From CAZFLY01 sp964519995 (GTDB lineage: Bacteria > Planctomycetota > Phycisphaerae > Sedimentisphaerales > Anaerobacaceae), in assembly GCA_964519995.1 (NCBI GenBank), contig CAZFLY010000095.1, forward strand, positions 1 to 7,490: a DNA stretch of 7,490 bases, written 5' to 3'. The notes under the pieces are model-generated. The model was not told the origin of the DNA. It worked only from the letters and a program-made list of their open reading frames with translations, and made no database searches. Positions 1-5,336 of the stretch are shown here, piece after piece (position 1 is the stretch's first letter; the number at the start of each line of letters is the position of its first letter). Both the position numbers and the translations under genes were made by a program.

Positions 1-183
1 ACCCTTTTAGAAGTTTTGGACAGGGTCTTAAATAAAGGAGTGGTTGTATCTGGCGATATAGTCATTTCCGTGGCTGATGTAGACCTTATATATTTAGGAT
101 TGAAAGTTTTGCTCAGTTCAGTGGAAACTATGGAGCAGTTAAGGGGGGCGCCAATCACCGGCCCCATGCAGGAGGCAACATAA
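1..183 (+). CDS. Gas vesicle protein, GvpA/J/M/S family (3' part only)
   Basis: This is the C-terminal 60 residues of a small GvpA-fold protein; its start lies outside the window. The visible part carries the family core: LLEVLDRVLNKGVV at residues 2-15, then SGDIVISVADVDLIYLGL, then LLSSVET. Members of this family form or nucleate the protein ribs of the gas vesicle shell. The GvpA shell protein and the minor proteins GvpJ, M and S share this fold. The DLIYLGLKVLLSSVET stretch resembles the minor GvpM/GvpS-type forms more than major GvpA, but I cannot separate them without an alignment. The tail after the core is short (about 17 residues, Gly/Pro-containing), unlike the coiled-coil tail of the paralogue at 1631-1957. 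Its last codons contain GGAGG (171-175), which serves as the ribosome binding site of the next gene, starting 2 nt after the stop. It is the first visible gene of the gvp operon. Confidence 0.9.
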   Translation, partial: TLLEVLDRVLNKGVVVSGDIVISVADVDLIYLGLKVLLSSVETMEQLRGAPITGPMQEAT

Positions 184-185
184 CA

Positions 186-998
186 ATGGAACTGTACATA
201 TATGGCATAATAGATTCCAGTGGCCGAATGGTTGAATCCATTCGCGGATTGGAAGGAGCCGATGTTTACAATATCCCTTATTGCGATATAGGGGTGGTTG
301 TAAGTAAGTTCACTAAGAGTCCAACTCAAAACACGACCAAAGACTGTGTTTTAGCGCACGAGGAGGTCATAGAAAGGCTAATGGAGTATTTTACCGTTTT
401 GCCGGTCAGGTTCCATACAGTGTTTGATGGTAGAGATGGTGTTGTTTCCCTGATGCAAAGCTATTATAAGGACTTTAGAGATAACCTGGATAGACTCCGC
501 AATAAGGTTGAATTTGGCATAAAGGTCATATGGCCCTCTGACAAAATGAAAGAGCATATAATCAATACCTACAAGAAAAACAACAAAAAAGTGTCTGTAC
601 CAGGCGATTCGTCGAACAAAAGATTTATGAGGGACAAGTTTGAAAAACACAAGTTAGACGAAGACTTTCAAAAGAAGGCCGATAAATTTATTAACGTTAT
701 GGACATGTTTTTCAGTAAGTTTGTTGCGGAAAAGAAACTTAATAGGCTAAGGACTGAAAACCTGCTTCTTGATGCTGTTTACCTCGTTGAAAAAGACAAG
801 CAGGCTAATTTCAAGGAGGCTTTCGAGCACATAAAAAGTGCTCATCAGGGCTTCAAATTTCTGCTCAGTGGCCCCTGGCCTGCATACAACTTTGTCACTT
901 TGCCGAAGAAAAGTGACTCGCTCAAAGATTCTGGGCAAGAAGATTTGTTTGATAAAGTAATCCAACATAGGGATCTAGTAGGAGCTGATAAGATATGA
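186..998 (+). CDS. gvpL: Gas vesicle protein GvpF/GvpL family
   Basis: A 270-residue member of the GvpF/GvpL family. These are minor gas vesicle proteins needed for vesicle assembly and are thought to bind the GvpA shell protein during nucleation. The N-terminal beta-strand MELYIYGIID is typical. So is HEEVIERLMEYFTVLPVRFHTVF at about 58-80, with the LPVRF signature at 72-76. The C-terminal domain ends in the other family mark, GPWPAYNFV at 229-237. The middle (about 125-165) is rich in Lys/Asp/Asn and probably forms the charged linker between the two domains. The ATG at 186 is preceded by GGAGG with about 10 nt spacing and follows the upstream stop by 2 nt. The stop overlaps the gvpK start as ATGA (995-998), so the two genes are probably translationally coupled. 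F and L paralogues cannot be told apart by eye; L is a provisional symbol. Confidence 0.93.
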   Translation: MELYIYGIIDSSGRMVESIRGLEGADVYNIPYCDIGVVVSKFTKSPTQNTTKDCVLAHEEVIERLMEYFTVLPVRFHTVFDGRDGVVSLMQSYYKDFRDNLDRLRNKVEFGIKVIWPSDKMKEHIINTYKKNNKKVSVPGDSSNKRFMRDKFEKHKLDEDFQKKADKFINVMDMFFSKFVAEKKLNRLRTENLLLDAVYLVEKDKQANFKEAFEHIKSAHQGFKFLLSGPWPAYNFVTLPKKSDSLKDSGQEDLFDKVIQHRDLVGADKI

Positions 999-1336
999 CA
1001 TTAAACGGCGTGGTCGAGACAGATTTTCCTGAAGAGTTTATTGAAGAGATGGAAAAAACCGACGATGCGCTTCCCAAAAAGATCAATGCTAATCCTGAAA
1101 ATGTGGAAAAGGGCTTGGCAAAACTAGTGCTTACCCTGATAGAGTTAATAAGAAAGCTATTAGAAAAGCAAGCTATGAGGAGAGTAGAAGCAGGATCTCT
1201 TTCTGACGAGCAGATAGAAAACGTGGGCGAAACCCTGATGAAATTAGAAAACAAAATGGAAGAGCTGCAGCAAATATTCGGCCTCAAGGACGAAGAACTG
1301 AACCTGAATTTAGGGCCTTTAGGAGATTTGATGTAG
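995..1336 (+). CDS. gvpK: Gas vesicle protein GvpK
   Basis: A 113-residue protein with a clear GvpK core. NANPENVEKGLAKLVLTL (residues 31-48) leads into the helix LIELIRKLLEKQAMRRVE at 48-65. Then come GSLSDEQIENVGETLMKLE (67-85) and the closing FGLKDEELNLNLGPLGDLM (95-113). GvpK is a minor protein required for gas vesicle formation in most gvp clusters, probably acting in assembly. The first 30 residues are an acidic, variable extension. The start overlaps the end of gvpL by 4 nt (ATGA), with AGGAG at 980-984 about 10 nt upstream. The next gene starts 8 nt after the stop. Length fits the family. Confidence 0.95.
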   Translation: MTLNGVVETDFPEEFIEEMEKTDDALPKKINANPENVEKGLAKLVLTLIELIRKLLEKQAMRRVEAGSLSDEQIENVGETLMKLENKMEELQQIFGLKDEELNLNLGPLGDLM

Positions 1337-1344
1337 GGGGAACA

Positions 1345-1608
1345 ATGTCTACAGAAGATACCAAAATAAATTGTCCAATCTTTCAAAAGCAAGAACCGGT
1401 GATCGAAAATATCACAGTTCAGATTAATAATGCCAAAGATGTCTTAGAAAAGGCAGAATTTGCTAAAAAGCTACAGGAAGAGGTAGATGTGCTTCTTTCT
1501 TGTCCGGATTACGATAAAAAAAGTACCGATTGTAATAGTTGCCGTTTCATTGCGAACGTGCGCGCGAAAACAGCAGGTTTGATTATAAAAGCCGAAAAAT
1601 TGGCATAA
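1345..1608 (+). CDS. Small four-cysteine protein in the gas vesicle operon
   Basis: An 87-residue protein whose family I do not recognise. The gene lies between gvpK and a gvpA-like gene, 8 nt after the gvpK stop, with GGGGG just before the ATG. It is therefore very likely part of the gas vesicle operon. Residues about 22-52 look like one or two amphipathic helices (INNAKDVLEKAEFAKKLQEEVDVLL). The four cysteines are C10 (N-C-P), C53 (S-C-P), C63 and C66, the last three arranged C-x9-C-x2-C. This spacing could hold a zinc ion or form disulfides; the cytoplasmic setting and CxxC pair make zinc the better guess. There is no signal peptide or membrane segment. It may be an accessory assembly or regulatory protein, but that rests only on its position. 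Confidence 0.8.
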   Translation: MSTEDTKINCPIFQKQEPVIENITVQINNAKDVLEKAEFAKKLQEEVDVLLSCPDYDKKSTDCNSCRFIANVRAKTAGLIIKAEKLA

Positions 1609-1630
1609 TCAAAGAAGCGAGGAATAAACA

Positions 1631-1957
1631 ATGGCAGAACAAAAAATGGTCCATGCCATAGAAGCAACTAACTTGGCCGACATCCTCGAAAGGGTGCTGG
1701 ATAAAGGAATTGTTATCGCAGGGGACATCAAAATTCAACTTGCTGATATCGATCTTCTTAACATCAAGATTAGGCTCCTGATCGCTTCCGTGGATAAAGC
1801 TATGGAAATGGGAATAAACTGGTGGCAGCAGGACCCATATCTATCTTCGAGAGCAGGTAAAACAGACCTTGAACAGGAAAATAGAGAACTGAAGAAAAGA
1901 ATAGAGCGAAACGAAGAACTCAAAAAGAGATTAGAACGTGCAGAAGCGAAGGCGTAA
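1631..1957 (+). CDS. gvpJ: Gas vesicle protein, GvpA/J family, with coiled-coil tail
   Basis: A 108-residue GvpA-family protein, paralogous to the partial gene at the window start. The core runs from about residue 12 to 58: NLADILERVLDKGIVIAG, DIKIQLADIDLLNIKIRLL, then IASVDKAMEMG. It is followed by NWWQQDPYL (63-71), a Trp pair seen in the minor GvpJ/GvpA2-type proteins rather than in major GvpA. Residues about 78-106 are almost entirely Glu, Lys, Arg and Leu in a heptad-like pattern and should form a coiled coil, which the shell protein lacks. It is probably a minor structural or nucleating component that joins other Gvp proteins through the tail. The ribosome binding site is GAGGA shortly before the ATG. 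The next gene begins 12 nt after the stop. The symbol J is provisional. Confidence 0.9.
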   Translation: MAEQKMVHAIEATNLADILERVLDKGIVIAGDIKIQLADIDLLNIKIRLLIASVDKAMEMGINWWQQDPYLSSRAGKTDLEQENRELKKRIERNEELKKRLERAEAKA

Positions 1958-1969
1958 GAGGAACTGTCT

Positions 1970-2665
1970 ATGAGAACCCTGATTTATGTCCCTATTATCC
2001 ATACAAGTGCTGACCTTGGTTCCATGGCTAACGATATAGCAAAAAGAGGTATTATGAATTTAGGGGAAGAAATCTGGACAAAGCATAGAAAAACTGTCGA
2101 GGGTTTCTGGGATGCTATATCGGATTGTTTTAATTCTGTAGACGTCAATGGAATGAAAATATATCAGGATGGGATGGTCGGTGAAGATGAGGTTGGCAAA
2201 AAAATAGTCGAAGATACAGCTAAAGCTGGAAGCAAAAACTATCAGTTGGTATCAAGGCTTCTTGAAAGAGGAGCTGTTCTGGTTAAAACAGAAGACTTTA
2301 AGCTGGTCAAGCGGGAATATGATAGATTGCTTGCTATAACACAGGCCAAATCGATTACACGGAAAATAATAGCATTTATAAAATATAAATTGGTCAAAAC
2401 TGTGCTTTTGAATAAAAGAGACGCTTTTATTGCCAAAAAAATAGACGAAACGCTTGATCCCGATGAAAAAGGGATTTTGTTTATCGGAGCCTTTCACAAG
2501 ATTAAGAAAAGACTTCCTAAAAGCATTCAAGTTAGAGAAATAAAAGATACAGATAAGGTAAGGACATATCAAAGATTACTGCCTTTTCATAACAAGTATA
2601 GAGAACAATTTGACAAATTAGGCAGATATCTTGTTTCAGAAATAAGCTTAGAGGGCAGGTCATAA
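1970..2665 (+). CDS. Unrecognised gas vesicle operon protein, faint TraB/TIKI-like motifs
   Basis: A 231-residue protein that I cannot assign firmly. It starts 12 nt after the gvpJ-like stop with AGAGGA about 7 nt before the ATG, so it is co-transcribed with the gvp genes. The N-terminus, LIYVPIIHTSADLGSMA, puts His11 after a hydrophobic strand. Near the C-terminus, R150-D-A-F-I-A is followed by I-x2-T-L, then GILFIGAFH (168-176). An Arg/Asp-led helix, then a hydrophobic strand ending in G-x2-H, is reminiscent of the C-terminal part of TraB/TIKI-like proteins, which also have an early His motif. The resemblance is by eye and may be chance. There is a basic segment at about 131-150 and no signal peptide or clear membrane span. 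A helper role in vesicle formation is inferred only from context. Confidence 0.82.
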   Translation: MRTLIYVPIIHTSADLGSMANDIAKRGIMNLGEEIWTKHRKTVEGFWDAISDCFNSVDVNGMKIYQDGMVGEDEVGKKIVEDTAKAGSKNYQLVSRLLERGAVLVKTEDFKLVKREYDRLLAITQAKSITRKIIAFIKYKLVKTVLLNKRDAFIAKKIDETLDPDEKGILFIGAFHKIKKRLPKSIQVREIKDTDKVRTYQRLLPFHNKYREQFDKLGRYLVSEISLEGRS

Positions 2666-2700
2666 CGCACCTAATCTGGGACCAAAGTAACCGCCAAATT

Positions 2701-3153
2701 ATGGACACGTCATCCAAAGCAAAAAGTGAGGAAGTAAAGAGGCAAAACTCGAAGCCGATATTGCTTATTGAAGATAACCACCTTGATGCGATGACGGCCG
2801 AACGTACGCTCAAAGACCTCAAGGTCACAAACCAAATGGTTCAAATGGCCAATGGTGAGGAAGCATTAGAGTATCTGAGAACCAAGAGGGATAAAAAGCC
2901 ATGTCTTATTATTCTTGATTTGAATATGCCAAAGATGAACGGCCTCGAATTTCTGAAAGTCGCAAAAGCCGACAACGCGCTGAAGAAGATTCCCGTTGTG
3001 GTACTAACCACATCCAGTGAGCAGCAGGACATAGTTGAGAGTTTTAAGCTTGGTGTTGCCGGTTATATAGTCAAGCCCATCGATTATAAGAAGCTTGTAG
3101 ATGCTATTAGGAGAATTGAGCCATGCTGGACATTAAGCGGTTTACGAGATTGA
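2701..3153 (+). CDS. CheY-like single-domain response regulator (Rcp1 type)
   Basis: A 150-residue stand-alone receiver domain with no output domain. Phosphorylation-site residues are all present: E24 and D25 (acidic pocket, LLIEDN), D73 as phospho-acceptor (LDLNMP), T103 as switch residue (VVLTTS), Y122, and K125 followed by Pro (KP). The extended loop before beta-3 and the 'LDLNMPKMNGLEFL' pattern match the Rcp1-like subgroup, often paired with phytochrome-type or hybrid histidine kinases; no kinase is visible here. The 16-residue N-terminal extension is Lys/Ser-rich. The gene lies 35 nt after the last gvp-operon gene on the same strand, so it is probably in the same transcript. I see no Shine-Dalgarno before the ATG, which is chosen because it lies just ahead of beta-1. 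It may link buoyancy to a sensory kinase, by inference from position. Confidence 0.93.
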   Translation: MDTSSKAKSEEVKRQNSKPILLIEDNHLDAMTAERTLKDLKVTNQMVQMANGEEALEYLRTKRDKKPCLIILDLNMPKMNGLEFLKVAKADNALKKIPVVVLTTSSEQQDIVESFKLGVAGYIVKPIDYKKLVDAIRRIEPCWTLSGLRD

Positions 3154-3619
3154 AGCTAATTTAGCTCGCATCGCTATGGGCTTGGAAGTGACTGGAAATC
3201 ATACTGCTTGTCACTATTTGTTATCGGCAATCACCGTAGTGAAGTAATATCGTTGTATCGCCTTTCCAGAAAGAGGCTTTACGGGCCGAAAACCTGTTTG
3301 GGCCGTCTACCCACTGGTCCATTCCAAAAATGCATGTTTTTCTTGACAAAGACCGACAAAGATAGTATTGATAATGCTAATTATCAAACGTTCAGAAAAG
3401 ATGCGAGATTTGAACGTTTTGAATGCTGGAAGCAGATCCTTATTTTGGATTGGAGCCGACGGAGCATATCAAAGCGGTAATAAACACATTGGTTGGTGTT
3501 ATCGAGGAGAGATAATGGATTCTTCAGACCAAGAATATAGGGGGTGATTGCTATACAACTGGCGATGGTGCTGACGCTGACGGTGAAGGGAGTGGTATCA
3601 AGAGATGGCTTAGCAGGGA
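3154..3619. other. Gene-poor stretch after the response regulator
   Basis: No gene can be supported in these 466 bases. The 13-nt palindrome AGCTAA-T-TTAGCT (3154-3166) directly follows the regulator stop, but it has no loop or T-run and is not a convincing terminator. Open frames here (3208-3480 +, 3374-3547 +, 3544-3714 +, 3384-3644 -) have no convincing ribosome binding sites and no recognisable motifs. The only promoter-like signal is the weak one at 3343-3375. The stretch may be decayed sequence at the edge of an insertion. Confidence 0.5.
3343..3375 (+). promoter_or_regulatory. Weak sigma70-like promoter candidate
   Basis: A perfect TTGACA (3343-3348) is followed at 17 nt by a poor -10 (TATTGA, 3366-3371), or at 21 nt by a good GATAAT (3370-3375). 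No supported gene lies downstream on this strand, so this may be chance or a relic. Confidence 0.2.
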
Positions 3620-3683
3620 GGATAACGGTGGAACTGAGCGGCATGGGCGTTAGCCCGTGCTCAACTCGAGCGATTGGTTATGC
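3620..3683 (-). repeat. attC-like imperfect palindrome just downstream of the TIR gene
   Basis: A 64-nt dyad-symmetric element. Its outer arms are GGATAAC (3620-3626) and GTTATGC (3677-3683), pairing 6 of 7. An inner stem pairs GCATGGGC (3641-3648) with GCCCGTGC (3653-3660) around a GTTA loop, and partial pairing of GAACTGAGC (3631-3639) with GCTCAACTC (3659-3667) joins the two. Integron attC sites (59-base elements) share this plan: about 60 nt or more, AAC and GTT triplets at the outer boxes, a bulged stem between, and a position right after the cassette gene. On the minus strand it begins 14 nt after the TIR stop codon, as expected for a cassette in that direction. The boxes do not fully match RYYYAAC/GTTRRRY, the spacers are unequal (4 and 9 nt), and no integrase is in the window. 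The alternative is a REP-like palindrome or transcript-end hairpin. Confidence 0.4.
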
Positions 3684-3697
3684 GGTCTCCTCTCACA

Positions 3698-4666
3698 CTA
3701 CAGAAAGGAAGTAATCTTGACTGCAAAGTCGACCAGCAAAACAATCAGAATCCATACTATGAATTCTATGAATATGCATGCTTTCATCAGTAGCTTTGAC
3801 CAATGCCTGATAACAAACGACCTGTAATTCTTAAACAGTAGGCTTGCAATGTGAACCATGCCAGCGTCCTGAGCGAAGACTGGATCGCGTCGCATTTGGT
3901 AGCGGATCAGAGCAATGCGAAGCAACTCCGCAAACATCGCTGCGACGGTCATAATGAAAAAAGTGTAGATCCAATGCATCAAGGCCAGCGACTTGGGAGA
4001 CTCCGGCACCGTACGGAAGAAAGCGTACGTAGCCGCCACTCCACATAGAGAGACGGTTACTAGTATTAGGCAGACCGTGAGTGGTATGTTAGTGGGGCTG
4101 TATCGAAGGCTAACAGACTCGCCGAAAGCAGGGTCGCCACAATCCTGAGGGCTCTGCCGCAAATGGTAGTCAATTGATTCAACAAGCTTCCCTAACATAC
4201 TGTCGAATTGGTCCTTGTCAGTGAAATCAGCGTAGAGTTTGTTTGCTAGAAAGAATGGAATATCGCACTTTTCGATAATGATCGGAATCACGATAATCCT
4301 GTTTCCTCTGATCTCCTTTGTCATGGCCCAATCCAATTCTTGGCGGACCCAATTGGAATAAACGGAGTTATTGCTGATGACCGCAATCACCAAGTCAATC
4401 TTGCTGATTGCGTCCGAGATTTTCTGAACCAAGGATTCTCCGAATCGGATCTCAGCCTCGTCAACCCAGCATCGGATGTTGTGAGTCCTGAGTGAACTCG
4501 CGAGTTTGCGTACGAAGGGCTTGTCCTTCGAATTGTGGCTGATGAATACGGTGGGAGACTTGAGAGACCTCGCAGATAATCGGCTACTATAATCGGCCAT
4601 GCTCATTTCGACTGTATAACTATATGCTTCAGCTTCGGAGCATATAGCGACGTAAGCTGGAAACAC
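3698..4666 (-). CDS. TIR-domain protein with three C-terminal membrane segments
   Basis: A 322-residue protein. The TIR domain spans about residues 38-170. Its first strand and loop read TVFISHNSKDKPFVRKLASSL (from 39). RCWVDEAEIRFGESL (65-79) follows, then DLVIAVISNNSVYSNWVRQEL (91-111). E110 sits where bacterial TIR NADases have their catalytic glutamate. Hydrophobic segments at about 194-217, 228-252 and 295-318 predict membrane anchoring, with TIR in the cytoplasm. Bacterial TIR proteins typically cleave NAD+ or make cyclic ADP-ribose signals during phage defence; that activity here is inferred. The start is GTG, with GAGG 11 nt upstream; ATGs at 4606 and 4600 (residues 21 and 23) are alternatives and leave the domain intact. 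It follows the HEPN-like gene by 23 nt, so the two form an operon. No regulator is visible. Confidence 0.88.
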   Translation of the reverse strand: MFPAYVAICSEAEAYSYTVEMSMADYSSRLSARSLKSPTVFISHNSKDKPFVRKLASSLRTHNIRCWVDEAEIRFGESLVQKISDAISKIDLVIAVISNNSVYSNWVRQELDWAMTKEIRGNRIIVIPIIIEKCDIPFFLANKLYADFTDKDQFDSMLGKLVESIDYHLRQSPQDCGDPAFGESVSLRYSPTNIPLTVCLILVTVSLCGVAATYAFFRTVPESPKSLALMHWIYTFFIMTVAAMFAELLRIALIRYQMRRDPVFAQDAGMVHIASLLFKNYRSFVIRHWSKLLMKACIFIEFIVWILIVLLVDFAVKITSFL

Positions 4667-4689
4667 AGGTTAAACAGCCTCAATACCAT
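4603..4689 (-). CDS. Possible 28-residue linking ORF between HEPN-like and TIR genes
   Basis: A short frame whose ATG directly abuts the TGA of the HEPN-like gene. It ends in an ATGA overlap (4603-4606) with the internal TIR start at 4606. It would encode MVLRLFNLCFQLTSLYAPKL and eight more residues, hydrophobic at first. It has no Shine-Dalgarno of its own. If translated, it could couple translation of the two genes; it may equally be accidental, because the GTG at 4666 also begins inside it in another frame. I see no family. Confidence 0.15.
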   Translation of the reverse strand: MVLRLFNLCFQLTSLYAPKLKHIVIQSK

Positions 4690-5190
4690 TCATTTCTTCT
4701 CGAGAATTTCTATAGCAGTTTCGGGCCAATTCATCTCCGAAGCATATCCCGGGGGTACAGTTCTCCATTTGCATTTCTTGCCCGACTGTCCTCTGAGCTT
4801 TCGAAGAACACTCTCGACATCCACAAACACTCTTCTCAACGAGATCCTAGTGAGCAATGATTTCCCAAAATACTTGAGTTTCGGACGTTTGCCGTTAGGT
4901 CTCGCGTGGGTGTAGGCGTTGCGCAGTATCCGGATTTCCTCCATTATGCCACGTTCATCATCAGTGATTAAGGATCTTTTCCTTAGCCACTCAAGTTTGG
5001 ATTTGAAACTGGCGAAACCGTCGTCCATCTGGTTTGCAAATCTCTGATTGCGCTGTGTTGGATGATCTCGGACATAGCACCTGATCAGATCTTCTGACTC
5101 ATGTTCGAGGATATTTTGAAGGTCAAGGAGTATTTCCCTCATGAGGACCTCCTCAGGTTCTGCGGGAAGCAAGCGCGATTCGAGGTACAT
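4690..5190 (-). CDS. HEPN-like protein upstream of the TIR gene
   Basis: A 166-residue, soluble, mostly helical protein. The key feature is LEWLRKRSLITDDERGIMEEIRILRNAYTHARP at about 67-98. It reads as a helix, a turn, then R90-N-A-Y-T-H95, the R-x4-6-H motif of HEPN domains with the usual polar Asn after Arg. The layout resembles the MltR/DUF4145-like branch. HEPN proteins are often RNases in toxin-antitoxin, CRISPR and abortive-infection systems, though many act only as partners; RNase activity is not shown here. Two starts compete: ATG 5190 (no Shine-Dalgarno), and ATG 5142 (residue 17), preceded at 4 nt by GAGGAGGT (5147-5154). The frame also stays open and protein-like upstream to 5328 (see the separate entry), so the intact protein may be longer. 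The TIR gene follows after 23 nt. Confidence 0.72.
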   Translation of the reverse strand: MYLESRLLPAEPEEVLMREILLDLQNILEHESEDLIRCYVRDHPTQRNQRFANQMDDGFASFKSKLEWLRKRSLITDDERGIMEEIRILRNAYTHARPNGKRPKLKYFGKSLLTRISLRRVFVDVESVLRKLRGQSGKKCKWRTVPPGYASEMNWPETAIEILEKK

Positions 5191-5336
5191 GTGGAGGCAT
5201 GTAAGCTCTGCAAAGAAATTCTGATAGGATTCTGTTGCTATATGCAGACTGCCCTTGAATTTTCCCTTTTTTACTTCATGGGCACCAAAACGTTTGTTCT
5301 TCAGGTTTCTCGTGACTTTCTCAGCGATTCAACCAT
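5191..5336 (-). pseudogene. Probable N-terminal extension of the HEPN-like gene, frame-broken
   Basis: Upstream of ATG 5190 the same frame stays open for 46 more codons, to a TGA at 5329-5331. The translation looks like genuine protein: EKVTRNLKNKRFGAHEVKKG is followed by a helical stretch, ESYQNFFAELTCLHMYLES, running straight into the annotated part. There is no ATG, GTG or TTG in this extension. In the neighbouring frame, ATG 5334-5336 gives MVESLRK. A one-base change near 5316-5321 would join it to VTRNLKNKR and give a protein of about 214 residues. So either a base has been lost (mutation or sequencing error), or the gene starts at an unusual codon, or a frameshift is used. The site (AGA AAG TC) is not a standard slippery heptamer. 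Confidence 0.45.

Noticed and set aside
3154..3166. AGCTAA-T-TTAGCT as terminator of the gvp operon
   Set aside because: The dyad has only a 1-nt loop, is A+T-rich and has no following T-run.
3296..3318. GGCC-flanked AAAC/GTTT dyad as a second attC or operator
   Set aside because: Only about 4 bp pair around a 2-nt loop and there is no extended symmetry.
3208..3480. Plus-strand 90-codon open frame in the gap after the response regulator
   Set aside because: No ribosome binding site and an irregular Arg/Lys-rich composition with no domain pattern; overlapping frames are equally open.
3384..3644. Minus-strand 86-codon open frame
   Set aside because: It would start inside the attC-like palindrome, has no ribosome binding site and shows no recognisable family.
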